Assembly: GCA_036873755.1 (NCBI GenBank)
Contig: JAVTVY010033653.1
Location: 62,001 to 126,000 of the forward strand
Direction of reading: 5' to 3'
Source of the DNA: Hanleya hanleyi
Taxonomy: Eukaryota; Mollusca; Polyplacophora; Lepidopleurida; Hanleyidae
DNA: 64,000 nucleotides
Shown: piece by piece, positions 1 to 13,627 of the stretch
How the letters are laid out: each line of letters opens with the position of its first letter
How positions within the stretch are numbered: position 1 is the stretch's first letter
Translations under genes and position numbers: made by a program
The notes under the pieces: model-generated
What the model was told of the DNA's origin: nothing
Database searches by the model: none
The model's input: only the letters and a program-made list of their open reading frames with translations

Positions 1-1180
1 GGCTTGTCTGCAAGATATCTGGAGAACTACTGGATGGAATTTCACCAAACTTGGATGGAAGCTTCATTGGGATAGCCCCTCATTTGATTAGGTTTTGGTG
101 TATGTGGGTTCATTCATCCGTGTCCGGTGTCCGTCCGTCCGTCCATCTACTTATACATGTATATACAGGGCTTGTCTGCAAGATATCTGGAGAACTACTA
201 GATGGAATTTCACCAAACTTGGATGAAAGCTTCATTGGGATAGCCCCCTCATTTGACTAGGTTTTGGTTTTTGTGCATGCGTTCATCCGTGTCCGGTGTC
301 CGTCCGTCCGTCCATCTACTTGTACATGTATATACAGGCCTTGTCTGCAAGATATCTTGAGAACTACTGAACGGAATTTCACCACACTTGGATGGAAGCT
401 TCAGTGGGATAGCCCCCCTCATCTGATTATGTTTTGGTGTGTGTGCGTGCATTCGTCCATGTCCGGTGTCTGTCCATCCGTCCATCTACTTGTACATGTA
501 TATACAGGGCTTGTCTGCAAGATATCTGGAGAACTACTGGACGGAATCTCACTCCCCTTGGATAGAAGCTATAGTGGGATAGCCCCCTCATTTGATTAGG
601 TTTTGGTGTGTGTGTGTGCATTCATCCATGTCCGGTGTCCGTCCGTCCGTCCGTCCGTCTACTTGTACATGTATGTACAGGCCTTGTCTGCAAGATATCT
701 TGAGAACTACTGGACGGAATCTCACTCCCCTTGGATAGAAGCTATAGTGGGATAGCCCCCTCATTTGATTAGGTTTTGGTGTGTGTGCGTGCATTCATCC
801 ATGTCCGGTGTCCGTCCGTCCGTCCGTCTACTTGTACATGTATATACAGGGCTTGTCTGCAAGATATCTGGAGAACTACTGAACAGAATTTCACCAAACT
901 TGGATGGAAGCTTCATTAGGATAGCCCCCTCATTTGACTAGGTTTTGGTGTGTGTGCCTGCACTCGTCCGGTGTCCGTCCGTCCGTCCATCTGCTTGTAC
1001 ATGTATATACAGGCTTTGTCTGCAAGATACCTTGAGAACTATTGGATGGAATTTCACCAAACTTGGATGGAAGCTTCATTGGGATAGCCCCCGCATTTGA
1101 TCAGGTTTTAGTGTATGTGTGCATGCATTCATCTGTGTCCGATGTCCGTCCAACCGTTCATCTACTTGTACATGTATATA
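1..1180. repeat. Tandem array of seven ~168-173-bp units
   Basis: The phrase 'ttgtctgcaagatat' recurs near 1, 168, 338, 508, 681, 850 and 1012. Each unit continues with 'gagaactactggatgga', 'tcaccaaacttgg', a gtccgtccgtcc microsatellite and 'cttgtacatgtatatacagg'. The array runs off the left edge. The layout resembles tandem cores of non-autonomous mollusc elements. Short open frames on both strands are by-products of the repetition. Confidence 0.9.
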
Positions 1181-1375
1181 CAATGAAATTTTAGATACGC
1201 AGCTTTGTTTAAGATACTTATTGCTACATTCATTTTATAGCACTTTCCCTTAAATTATGTGCCCATTCAAGGCAAGGTGGGAGGTTGGGGGAGACGTATG
1301 TTTTTGCCCAAAAAAACAACCAGCGTAGGCTTCATGCCGGAGCGGCAACTCAAGGGTCAAAGCGGAACCTCTAGT

Positions 1376-1921
1376 TTAAAGATGTAATCAACCTCAAGAT
1401 CGATGGATTTTGTTAACTCTCTCCCGTCTGTTTTTCAGAAGCGAAGTTTGCTAAAGCATCATATGTATTACATTTGATGATAATGAAATCGCCATATACA
1501 ACGAATGCAAGAATATGTTCTAAGAGAAATTTTGAAACTCTGCCCGTTTCGACGGGTTTTCTGTTTCACCATTGAATATGTACTGTATGTGGAGAGGAAA
1601 ATGACGTGTGAGTGGCATAGCGACGCTCACGAATGTGAATGCTGAACAGTTGCAGCCATGGGATAACGTCATGGCTCATGCCTAAGGTTTGGTAGAGTGG
1701 CAAAGCATACGTAGGCAGAATGCACTACATGTGTGAATGCTTGTTGACACCGCCGTCGAAAAATTCCTTCTATTTTCTCGTGATTGGTGGAAACAAGTTT
1801 AGAACTTTAGTTGTTTCTGGTCAAATGCGTTTTATTTTGTACCCGTCGTAACATATGTCACATTTGCGAAGTTTGGGAGAGATCGATTCCATCCTAGATT
1901 TGAGGCTGATTACATCTTTAA
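1376..1921. mobile_element. MITE with TTAA duplication (piggyBac-type ends)
   Basis: TTAA at 1376-1379 and 1918-1921 flank a 538-bp segment. Its ends are inverted repeats: left AGATGTAATCAACCTCAA, right the complement of AGATGTAATCAGCCTCAA, with weaker similarity continuing inward (gatcgatgga against gatggaatcgatc). No transposase frame is present. TTAA targets are typical of piggyBac elements, so this class is inferred from the ends. Confidence 0.6.
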
Positions 1922-2162
1922 TGAAAAAAATAAACTACATTACTTCCGTGAAAATATTACTTCTGTGACACTACTTGATTGGTCTTGTCATGTGTATGAC
2001 ATCTTCTTGACCCCCTAGTTAATATCCTGGTGAAATCTGAGAGGAATTGGTCAATTCTTGACAAGATAGGAACTAAATAATGAAAGTTGAGAAAGAAATA
2101 GGAGAAAGTGCATTCAATAGGACTTCTCCAACTGTAGCTGACATTGTCCCAATCTAAGTAAA

Positions 2163-2521
2163 ATTAAATCCTATATGCTCCCCTATTTGGATATGTCGCT
2201 TGAAGGATCTAACAGGCTTGCAGTAACTCGAGTGTCAACCAATCCTGAGAATGCTTGAAGGATCTAACAGGCTTGCAGTAACTCGAGTGTCAACCAATCC
2301 TGAGAATGCTTGAAGGATCTAACAGGCTTGCAGTAACTCGAGTGTCAACCAATCCTGAGAATGCTTGAAGGATCTAACAGGCTTGCAGTAACTCGAGTGT
2401 CAACCAATCCTGAGAATGCTTCATAGTGCCTTGAAGGGAACATTAGTGGTAGAGAATTTTTGGTTGGCTCAGCCGACTAACACACTGCACTGGCGGGGTG
2501 TCTTTTCATGTTGCCGCGGTC
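2163..2521 (+). repeat. Dispersed repeat, copy 1 (contains a 4x55-bp expansion)
   Basis: This segment matches 43998-44191 in order: 'aaatcctat.tgctcccc', 'atatgtcgcttg', 'atctaacaggc.tgcagtaa', 'ccaatcctgagaa', 'tttttggttggctcagcc', 'ggggtgtcttttcatgttgc'. Copy 1 carries four units of the 55-bp internal segment where copy 2 has one. The short open frame at 2416-2706 starts within this repeat and is not supported as a gene. Confidence 0.8.
2198..2417. repeat. 55-bp minisatellite, four near-identical copies
   Basis: Units begin 'gcttgaaggatctaacagg' at 2198, 2253, 2308 and 2363 and are essentially identical. The next unit boundary (2418) continues as 'gcttcatagtgcc', as in the single-unit copy at 44 kb. 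Confidence 0.95.
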
Positions 2522-2921
2522 CGTGGAGTGGAATTCTCAAAGATTTACATGTACATGATTGTGGTGAAGTGACACATCTATTTGTCAGCAATGTGGCATT
2601 ATACAGAACTATGTACCGATACACTGAATGTACCGGTATCTTATTCAAATTTCTGTTCAGGATTCTGTTGAATGGTAATATTTTCTTTGCTGCATTTGCT
2701 CTTTAACTTCATTTTACAAGGTAGGTTTCTTTTGATCTCCATTATTGTTGCTACATGTACATGTCCATAGAACAGATCCTGCTATTGACTAAAGCAGAAA
2801 GATCACAGATGAAAGTCCTGGGAAGACTATTGTCACTGTCATGTAGACGGAATTGTCACTTTGATATTATTGTGAGCCTGGAAAACTTTGATCGTTCAGC
2901 TTCCTGTATGTGTGGACACTT

Positions 2922-3350
2922 CGCAGTGATTGACCAATCAACATCCAGTAGTATGTATGCCTCTAGCTTTTTGGTGATGTTTAATTTCATTGATAGACAT
3001 TTAGAAGTCAGCATATACAACACAAGATTATTTTATGGATAACGACTTCTTTATTGCTGTGAAGCTGAAATTTCATTGGAGATACTGCCAACCTTTTCAG
3101 TTGGAAATATCTCCAATCAGCGTTTGAGTACTTAGCATTGTTTCACCAGTCAGTATCCAGTATTGTGCACACCTAGACATGTGATGGTGTTTGACCAATC
3201 ATCATCCAGTATTGTGTATACCTATACAGGTGATGGTGTTTGACCAATCAGCATCCAGTATTGTGTTTGCTAGGATATCTGCTGGTGTTGGACCAAACAG
3301 CATCTGAACACTAGGCAGTGCTTGACCAGTCAGTATCTGGTATGCAAGTT
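2922..3350. repeat. Degenerate ~50-60-bp tandem repeat
   Basis: The phrase 'gtgtttgaccaatcagcatc' and variants with 'cagtattgtg' recur about six to seven times between 2925 and 3345. Spacing and sequence are much decayed. Confidence 0.55.
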
Positions 3351-4621
3351 TATGCCTGGAAACATTAGACAGACATGCCACCATCTCTCTGACATGTCAC
3401 ACCTTGAACATACATGTATGTAAATAGTCATAATTTGATTTATAAATCCCAAAAGAATACTGAATTCACCTGACATAATTGCATAATCAATCTTGGTTAA
3501 CCCTAAGGCCTAACCTTAATTTAGTGGCCTCCCAAAATTTCAAGCCGCTAATCATTGCAAGCAGTCGACCTGAAACAGCAAGGAGAATGTAAGACAAATC
3601 TGTAAGTACCAGAAGCAGGATTAGTATAGTTCCTGAACAATAACCTTGTGAAATCAGATACCCCATTCTAGAAAATTAATGACTGTCACTTGTGTGGAAT
3701 CCCCATATTTAGTTGTGCCTCTCGAGTCTATGAGAGCTCTGCACAGGCAACCACTTGAACTTCTGTAATTTTATATCGGTTTCTATGGTTACCGTTTCAT
3801 ACTGGTGATTTGTAAGGAGTTTGTGTTACTTAATGGCCAAATAGCATTAGATTGTGAAGGCACATTACAATGTTATGCATTGTTTGTGATCAGGAATCAA
3901 AGATTGCACGATCTGTCTGTGGATTTCGTGATCGCTGATCTAAAGGAGAGAAAAAACAACATGCAATTACATTTGAAGAAATGCTGCGTAGCTTCATTGT
4001 CGTGAACTTGATATATATCTCCTGACTGACATGAGGAATATGACAGTCATTGATATCACCTGTGATAATTGAGTAATTTGATGCACCTTTTGCTGGTATA
4101 TAGGTCTATTACAGGGACTGGATATGTATGCCAGACTGTGAGGGCTCCTGATGTATGCTACAAATTAATTAAATGCTGATAGAGGGTTTGACAGTGAAAT
4201 GTTATCTTATACTAGGTACTCTGAGATGGTGTTTTTATTATGAGATGTGACACAGATCATTGAGTACATAACAGATAGTTTACATAGGATATTAGAAACA
4301 TGATTGAGGAAGTCAGCTAGCACAGTCTCACTTCAAAACTCTCAGTATGTGAGAGCTATATTTTTAGAGAACCTAAGTATGATACCCCATGTACTAATGT
4401 GCTACCCTATTGAGTGTAGGGTTGGTCCTATTTGGAATGTCTAATAGCATTTCAATGAATGATGTTGAGAGCCAATTGAAAAATGAGGATGAGCTCTCTT
4501 GATAGGGAGGATAAGCTTGCTGGTTGATGGTGAGAAATAAAGTTGTTATCACTGATCATAAGGATAAGCCTCACAGGAAGATGAGTTCAGCTATTAATGA
4601 GGAGAAGCTGGTCTCTTTACC

Positions 4622-6905
4622 AGTAGTAAGGATAAGCTGTGCTGACTGATAGCGAGGATAAGCTGTGCTGACTGATAGCGAGGATAAGCTGTGCTGACTG
4701 ATAGCGAGGATAAGCTGTGCTGACTGATAGCGAGGATAAGCTGTGCTGACTGATAGCGAGGATAAGCTGTGCTGACTGATAGCAAGGATAAGCTGTGCTG
4801 ACTGATAGCGAGGATAAGCTGTGCTGACTGATAGCGAGGATAAGCTGTGCTGGCTCATAGTGACGAGCTGCTCCCTTTACCAGTAGTGAGGATAAGCTGT
4901 GCTGACTGATAGTGAGGATAAGCTATGCGGACTGATAGTGAGGATAAGCTGTGCTGACTCATAGTGAGGAGCTGCTCCCTTTATCAGTAGTGAGGATAAG
5001 CTGTGCTGACTTATAGTGAGGATAATTTGTGCTGACTCATGGTGAGGATAAACTGTGCTGACTCACAGTGAGGATAAACTGTGCTGACCACATAGTGAGA
5101 ATATGCTGTGCTGAATGATACTGATAGTGAGGGTAAGTTGTGCTGACTGATAATGGTAGTGTTGGTAATCTGTGCTGATTTTAGTGAGGATAAGCTGTCC
5201 TGACTGATAGCGAGGAGAAGTTAGCTGACTGTTACTGATAGTGTGGATAATCTGTGCTGATTGATAGTGAGGATAAGCTGTGCTGACTGATAGTGGAGAT
5301 AAGCGGTGGTGACTGATAGTGAAGATAAGCTGTGCTGACTGATAGTGAGGATAGGTTGGGCTGACTGATAGCGAGGATAAGCGGTGCTGAGTGATAGTGA
5401 ATATATGCGGTGCTGACTGATAGTGAGGATAAGCTGTGCTGACTGATAGTGAGAATAAGCTGTGCTGACTATAGCGAGGATAAACTGTGCTGACTGATAG
5501 TGAAGATAAACGGTACTGACTGATAGTGAACATATAAGCTGTGCTGAATGATAGTGAAGATACGCAGTGCTGACCGATAGTGAGGATAAGCTGCGCTGAG
5601 TGATAGTAAGGATAAGCTATGCTGACTGATAGTGAACATATAAGCTGTGCTGAATGATAGTGAAGATACGCAGTGCTGACTGATATTGAGGATAATCTGC
5701 GCTGAGTGATAGTGAGGATTAGCTGTACTGACTGATAGAGAGGATTAGCTGTACTGACTGATAAAGAGAATAAGTTGGACTGACTGATACTGATAGTGTG
5801 GATAAGTGGGGCTGACTGATAGTGAGGATAAGTTGTACTGGCTGAAAGTGAAGATAAGCTAACTGATACTGATAGTGTGGATAACCTGTGCTGACTTTAG
5901 TGAGGATAAGATGTGCTGACTGATAATGAGGATAAGCTGATAAAGATAGTGTGGATAATCTGTGCTAACTTTTAGTGAGGATAATCTGTGCTGACTTTAA
6001 GTGAGGATAAGTTGTGCTGACTTTAGTGAGGATAAGTTGTGCTGACTGATAGTGAACATATAAGCTGATTCTGATAGTGTGGATAATCTGTGCTGACTTT
6101 TAGTGAGGATAAGATGTGCTGACTGATAGTGAACATATAAGCTGATTCTGATAGTGTGGATAATCTGTGCTGACTTTTAGTGAGGATAAGATGATAATGC
6201 TAGTGTGGATAATCTGTGCTGATTTTTACTGAGGATAATCTGTGTTGAGTTTTAGTGAAGATAACCTGTGCTGACTTTAGTGAGGATAATCTGTGCTGAC
6301 TTTTAGTGAGGATAAGCTGATAATGATAGTGTGGATAATCTGTGCTGATTTTTAGTGAGGATAATCTGTGCTGACTTATAGTGAGGATAATCTGTGCTGA
6401 CTTTAGTGAGGATAATCTGTGCTGACTTTTAGTGAGGATAAGCTCATAATGATAGTGTGGATAATCTTTGCTGACTTTTAGTTAGGATAAATTGTGCTGA
6501 CTTTCTGTGAGGATAAGATGTGCTGGCTGAAAGTGAAGATAAGCTGACTGTTACTGATAGTGTCTGGATAACCTGTGCTAACTTTAGTTACAATAATCTG
6601 TGCTGACTTTAGTGAGGATAAGATGTGCTGACTGATAGTGAGGATAAGCTGATAATGATAGTGTGGATAATCTGTGCTGACTTTAGTGAGGATAAGATGT
6701 ACTGACTGATAGTGAGGATAAGCTGATAATGATAGTGTGGATAATCTGTGCTGACTTTTAGTGAAGATAATTTGTGCTGACTGATAGTGAGGATAAGCTG
6801 ATAATGATAGTGTGGATAATCTGTGCTGACTTTTAGTGAGGATAAGATGTACTGACTGATAGTTAGGATAAGCTGACTGATACTGATAGTGAAGTTTAGT
6901 TGTGC
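4622..6905. repeat. 26-bp minisatellite, ~2.3 kb, decaying outward
   Basis: The unit is close to 'gataagctgtgctgactgat' plus 'agcgag'. Copies are near-perfect at 4635-4850 and become divergent to the right, with expanded variants ('actgatactgatagtgtgga', 'cttttagtgagg'). The open frames seen on the - strand (YPRYQSAQL repeats) are a product of the periodicity and have no gene support. Confidence 0.95.
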
Positions 6906-7264
6906 TGATGGAAAATTTGCATCATCCCTAGTGATGGTTGATCTGACATGACAGAACCATAGTCAGAGAGCAGATCTGTCACAATGAAGACTAGTCGTTT
7001 TATTTTTAGAATTTCCAAATCACATTCGTGACCTCATGACTTCTCTGAATATATCCATATTTAATCAAATTAGGAGGCAGGCCATGTGTCCTATTCTATC
7101 CCCACTCTGGTGGTTTTGAATTCTGATGTCGATATCCATGTCATTTCGGACTTGACCTCAGAGGGATAATGTCCTCTGGCTTTTTCTCCGCATAAACTCT
7201 GGAGGGGTCTTGGCTCTGTATTAGAGCGTTCGGAGACGAGAGTATAATGATGACTTTGGCAGGT

Positions 7265-8077
7265 AAAAAGACATGGTGGATAACTGGAGGGAAGAGTAGA
7301 CCCTGAGGCTGTAAGACATGGTGGATAACTGGAGGGAAGAGTAGACCCTGAGGCTGTAAGACATGGTGGATAACTGGAGGGAAGAGTAGACCCTGAGGCT
7401 GTAAGACATGGTGGATAACTGGAGGGAAGAGTAGACCCTGAGGCTGTAAGACATGGTGGATAACTGGAGGGAAGAGTAGACCCTGAGGCTGTAAGACATG
7501 AGTGGATAACTGGAGGGAAGAGTAGACCTGAGGCTGTAAGACATGGTGGATAACTGGAGGAAGAGTAGACCCTGGGCTGTAAGACATGGTGGATAACTGG
7601 AGGAAGAGTAGACCCTGAGGCTGTAAAGACATGGTGGATAACTGGAGGAAGAGTAGACCCTGAGGCTGTAAGACATGGTGGATAACTGGAGGGAAGAGTA
7701 GACCCTGAGGCTGTAAGACATGGTGGATAACTGGAGGGAAGAGTAGACCCTGAGGCTGTAAGACATGGTGGATAACTGGAGGGAAGAGTAGACCCTGAGC
7801 TGTAGACATGGTGGATAACTGGAGGGAAAGGAGTAGACCCTGAGGCTGTAAGACATGGTGGATAACTGGAGGAAAGTAGACCCTGAGGCTGTAAGACATG
7901 GTGGATAACTGGAGGGAAGAGTAGACCCTGAGGCTGTAAGACATGGTGGATAACTGGAGGGAAGAGTAGACCCTGAGGCTGTAAGACATGGTGGATAACT
8001 GGAGGGAAGAGTAGACCCTGAGGCTGTAAGACATGGTGGATAACTGGAGGGAAGAGTAGACCCTGAGGCTGTAAGAC
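7265..8077. repeat. 45-bp minisatellite, about 18 copies
   Basis: The unit is 'ggataactggagggaagagt' + 'agaccctgaggctgtaagac' + 'atggt'. Because 45 is divisible by three, all frames stay open on the - strand, producing long apparent proteins (up to 346 aa). Single-base indels at several units (about 7500, 7575, 7800, 7870) shift the frame, which argues against coding. Confidence 0.95.
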
Positions 8078-11000
8078 CTGCTTATCTATAGGATCATCTT
8101 GTCTGTAAAACAATGGATGAAGAGCTGTCATGGATGGGATGGGGCTTCAGTAAGCTTTCCTCATATTGTGTATAGGAATAGAAAACTGACAATGTCAATA
8201 TCTCATCATTGAGGGATTTGGCAATGTATTACTGAGTAAATTAGGATAGTAACAAACTCAGCTTCCATTTCCAAGGATAGACAAAGTATGAATCTGGGTA
8301 CAGTATTATCACTGTCTTTTCTATAGACATATAACAAATGAGAAGGGATGAGGAGAGGGAGAAAGTCATTCAGTTTTGGTAGATGAAACTGTCATATAGT
8401 TATGTGTTACAAATGTATGTGTCTTTTTCAATATATATGTTTTGTTCAATTCAGAAACGTGTAAAAACTTAGGTGTATTTGTTGTATTTCATCAAACGTA
8501 GTATCTTATAATGTGTGCAAGTATGTACATGTACTCTAGCTTGGATTACGTTCGCACTTGTCATGATTGTGTGAAATATGATCCCATCTTCTCCAGATAT
8601 TTTCTTTGAATGCATTTTGGATCCAATTACCACATGGTATTTTTTCCAATATACCTCTTGCCGTTGTGGTCTGTTTAACTGTGTAATGAGCTGGTCTATT
8701 TCCTTGTGAGTGAAACAGTAGCCAGGTGTGCGGGGTCGTCAGGGTGTAATTAGTATGACTGTGGACAGGTGAGTGGAGGTATGTCACCTGAGTGTAGATC
8801 AAAGGCTTCACCTGGCCCCTCATGTATACCTGGACAGGTAAACAGGCTTTGATCATATCACAGTACCTATAGTCAGGGACTCCCTTACAGGTACAGTCCC
8901 CCCAGCTATAACACTAGGTATACATCCCATGCTGCAAGCCTGTAAGTAGACAATATAGGAATGGATCTTCACAGACAGTGTCGGTACCCCAAAGTCATTG
9001 TCGTGTTGACATAACGTGCCCTCTTCGGCCATGCATGGTCATTCAGCCTTCCCTGAGCTCTTGTGCCGTCTTCAGTCAGGCCTGATCAGACAATAGGATC
9101 ATCTTCTTCTCCAAGCATTCTCTGTTGTGAGGCTTCTTTCACTGAGGATCGCCTCTACAATAGCTGTACACTGTGTTATTGTAATAGACATATTTACCTG
9201 TGTGGAGATCGGTGTCTGATGACTGTGATTAGCTATTGGTGAAATGTTAATGACAGCGGTACAGTCTGGGATCTAATTCGGACGTACACAGTTTATAACT
9301 TCATGATGATGATTCTTTGAGGGGAGCTTCACTGTCTGATGACTGATATTTTATGTGTTGATGCGAAGTGGAAATAATGCAGTGAACAATTATCTAGGTT
9401 CTGAGGAACATTTGTGGAGGACGTACATTCAGAAACTTTGTAACTGTTAGAAATTGGCAGCTGTTGTAAGTATACCGAATATGGACATCCCAAGATTGAA
9501 CTCTCAAGTCGTGAAAGGCGTGGAATGACGTCATTGTACACGTGAAGTCAGGGCAAGGTCAGGCAATGGATGAGCAATCCTTTAACATTGGCAATACCGG
9601 TACTGCAAAAATCGGGAAATATGTAATATTCGATTTCAAAATACTTAAATTCTGAACTATTTTGAAGATGTTATCATCTCAGAGTTAAAAAGGCATTTGA
9701 AAACAGAAGTCATCAGCTGTAAATGTCCGTTAATAAAATAATACAGCATTGCCAGTGTGAAGAAAATGGCTCATTGCCTAATCTCGGCATAACTCACATG
9801 GGCGATGACGTTGTTTCGCACCTTTAGTGGCTGGAGATTTCAATCTCAGGACTGCTCTATTGTTGTTAACTCCAAAACCTTGTTCTTAATTAAAATAGGT
9901 GAAATAGGCAGAATCAAATAACCACAGAGGTGTTGGCGATGCAGCCCACAGCAGAGTTTGTTGCAAATGTTGTCCTAAGCATTTGGGTAATGGTGTATAC
10001 AAACCTGGAACTTTAATTCTCAGACTAGAAAATGTGAAAGATCAAGATGACAGGTGTGAAGATAAGCTGCTTTTAACCAAAATATATATGGTTAGTGTTA
10101 TAGCCATGGTAACGCACTTGGGTAATACCAATTGGAGTTGTAATGGACAATTTGCTGTATGTGTCACATTGTGCAGGTATGTTTGCTATTTGTATGTCAC
10201 TTGAACAGGTATAAAATGAAAGGACTGTGCATTGTTGAATCCTCACAAACATGGTCAGGTAACAATGAACCGGGACGGTGTTACCTTCACTCTATTACAT
10301 ACCTGTCCTCCTCTGTATACAGGGATATAGTGTGTAAACCATGGACAGGTGAATGGGCAGCGCACTGCAGCCCTTCACAGTTTGGTTGAATACCAGATCT
10401 GGCTAAGGTTAGAGCCTGTGGCCTGAGGCTGTACTCTCTGACTGACCGCACTAATCCCCGGTTAGTAGAAATGTGTTAGTTTACCTACCCCTACCTTATT
10501 TACATACCCAGGTGTACATACATCTCAGTCACTGTCCACAGGCATGTTCGCGGATACGAGAGGGGTAACGTTTGCTGTTGATCAATACCCTTACTGTTGA
10601 CCAGCTTGATTTTATTCGATGATAGTTTTGCTTGGTGTATATCGCAGATGTCAGGTATGATTCTAAATTGGAGTAATTATACTTTGTTTCAGTGGCATTT
10701 AGAAGCTGAGAATTAGTAATTATATAAAAGCTTTATTATGGATGATATCTTCTTGGTGATGTTCCAATACATACTGTTTTATAACCATATGAACCCATCA
10801 TATGGATTGGAATATGGCTACTAGAATCTGTAGCGGAACATTGCATAAGAAGTTGTTATCCATATTTAGGAAGTTATCATTTGATTAAATTATGCTTTGT
10901 TTGCAATACTATAATTACAAAGTCAGTTGTCATTGATTAAACTACCAAAAAATATGATTTACATTCATTCTATTGCATTGACATTCCAATGTTACTCTAC

Positions 11001-12000
11001 AATACATTGCAAGCTGAAAAGTTTTGCATGTACCGGGTTATGTACAAAATTTGATAGATTTCTAATTAGATATTCAAATTCAGCTCAGTAAATATTTTCA
11101 AATAATATGAGATACTTAAAGAAGTATTTCCATAAGGCCAAAATTAAAAGTTGTTTGTTTTGTTTAACATATAACCTTGCTACAAACCATGGGTCAGTAG
11201 GTTGATCTTTATTTTTGATTTTCATTATTTATTTATTTGTTGTTTTTTTTTCATTTAAACTGTTTTTGTATCACATAGCTGCTGACATTATTTCTTCATG
11301 AGAATAGAGACAGATCTATGTGACAAACAGTGAAAATATTACCATTTCTGCCTTATATTCAAGTAGTTTTCTGATTTACAAATATAATTGCAATACATAT
11401 AAGACAGTTTCAGAAAGACCCAATATTTCTCAGATTAATAACAAAAAAAAGTAACACAATAACAAATTTTGAGTAAAGGACTTTTTGGGTTACCCCAAAC
11501 AAACAGCTTTTTAATTTTGTCCAATGTTCAATTAATTACAGATTGTCTGCACATGCATCCTTTAATATTTAGATTTCTTAGAATTTATTACATTGAAATT
11601 TGAAAAGAGCCATGTACATTTGTACTAGAAAAAAACTCAATGTGAAGGAACTCTGGAATGTCACACCTGGAACATAAACAAATTGTTTGTGAACTTCCTT
11701 TGAGCAATTAGAGATGCCGAAACTGATTACTCCTACTGTGAAGACACTCATTGTTTTATTGTTCTGCCGTTTTCTCTTCCTGCTGTTGTAATATTACCCC
11801 TCTTTGTTTGTTTAGCTGAGGTAATGAGAGGTGTCAAGGTTAGACATGTAATACTTTAGGTTGGTCAGGTATTATCCAGTGTTACAGGTAAAAACTCTGT
11901 ACAGGTGTGCTCAAGTAATTACCTCAGTTTTTATCTCAGTCTCTTGACAAGGTCAGAGATTTAATGGACTTGAGTTTCCAGGATTCCTCTCAGGCATTGA
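8078..12000. other. No gene or clear repeat recognised
   Basis: I find no long open frame, tRNA, rRNA or strong terminal repeats. The sequence is AT-rich from about 10.6 kb on. Isolated splice-like sites exist but do not assemble into exons. Noncoding 5' exons of the 27-kb gene could lie here unseen. Confidence 0.5.
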
Positions 12001-12300
12001 TGCTTTTTACCCCTCCGCCAAAATAGCCTTGGGGTATTTGTCATCATGTACGTCCGTCCATCCATCTCTGATTTCTTGTTACCACCATATCTCAAGAATG
12101 ACTATGCCTAGGAATTCCAAACTTAAATCACACATGCATATAGCCACAGAGCAGAAGCCTATAGAACATTGGCGAGATTGACCCATATTTTCCCAGGTCA
12201 CTGGGTCAAACTGGGTCAATTTATCATGATTGATTGTTACCACTATATCTGAGAAATGACTATGCCTAGGAGCACCAAACTCATTTCACATATGTATATG
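12001..12300 (-). mobile_element. Hairpin-ended element fragment, reverse orientation
   Basis: 'gctttttacccctccgccaa' and the following 'aatagccttggggtatttgtc' are the reverse complement of the hairpin end at about 21085-21117. Next come 'gtccgtccatcc' and 'accaccatatctcaagaatg', which recurs in reverse complement at about 54985-55005. It belongs with the copy at 54950-55283. Confidence 0.55.
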
Positions 12301-13627
12301 GTCTTAAATTCATTAAATCCTCCTAAATATAATCTTGAATGCATGTGCAAACCCCAATTAATGTTCAATTTTTGGATAATTTTATTTTTTTACTGTACAT
12401 ATATTACTTTTCGAATAACACCGTTGAGTAAAACACATTGTCCTACATTCAAATACGATAGCTGTTCAAGTTCCATTTATTTTCTAATTATAAAGTCCCC
12501 TTACTTCCTTCACCTGCACAGACCTGTAGACTGGCTATAATTACCACCTATTTTGGTAAATTGTGTATTCGGTGTATGCAGCTGTGCCATTTTTTCTTCA
12601 TCATTTGGTCAATGAATAACTCAATTTGTCAAATCTGATCTTTTTCTGGTTAGAATAGCCTGAGATCACACTCTATCAAAAAAGGATATAAGTGGGAAGG
12701 AACTTATCGGGACCTTGGGAAGCAGGTCTGTCCTGTAGAGATCCATGGTGTGCCCCCACCCGCCCACAATTCTCCCCCTCTTTAATTCTCTATTGTCTCT
12801 CTTCTACCTGTCCTGTTGTTACAGTTGACATGCTACTCTTCATTGTAATTGACCAAATCCTTTTACCTGTACTTTTATATTCCCATTGTTCTCCCACTCA
12901 GATGAAAGACAAATGAACACAGGTGACTGGAGATGAAAGATTTGTGAAACTAAGTCCAACCTAACACTTAACACCAGCTCCCATGTGTTGACACACTGTG
13001 ATTATTACGGTTATTACTGGTGTGGATATACTTCACTATAACTTCATCTATCTGTCTACCTCTATATAACACTGCCATGCTTCACTGATCCACATACTGT
13101 CATTAATAGGTAGTTATAGACAGACAAGTCTGATCTCCATGGTCTACCTTATGTTGTTAGTGGACAGTAGCTGACTTAACTCTACTTAAACACACACCTT
13201 GGTCATTCAGTGAAAGGTATGTTGGTGTAGTTATCAGCAGTTTCCAGTTTTAATGGTCAGTCCAGGGCAGCTGGTGAATGCTTAAGGATGTACCGTACAT
13301 GTCCAGGTTCAATTGATCAATAGAGCTAGCACATGTGCAGTTGTGTTCTGTTGGTTGTGAGAGTTTGCTTGCACAGTTATTCCACTCACTAAACAGGTAT
13401 GTTGTTCTTGGAAGCTTAATGCATTGTAGATAACCTTAGTGTTACATAAAACGGACAGTGATCATGAAAGTGACATTTGAGGATGTATATATGCATGTTG
13501 ACTGTGTCTAAGGTTGATCTGATGTTTGTCAAGAGTTGTAACTAGTTTAGTCGGCGTTTAGTCTACTTTAGACACTTTACCAATTACATGTGATTCAGTA
13601 CAGGTATGGGAAATTATAGCTGTATGT
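12301..13627. other. No gene recognised
   Basis: No long open frame and no clear repeat boundary is seen. The region is AT-rich with short pyrimidine-rich stretches near 12770-12900. Confidence 0.45.

Noticed and set aside
5063..5533. 156-codon open frame on the - strand (QSAQL-type repeats)
   Set aside because: It is a product of the 26-bp array, with no start context, splice sites or known motif.
4622..6905. CRISPR-like pattern of regular repeats
   Set aside because: Units are contiguous with no unique spacers, in a eukaryotic context. It is a minisatellite.
7091..8131. 346-codon open frame on the - strand
   Set aside because: It is the translation of a 45-bp minisatellite whose unit length keeps frames open. 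Frames also shift at small indels between units.
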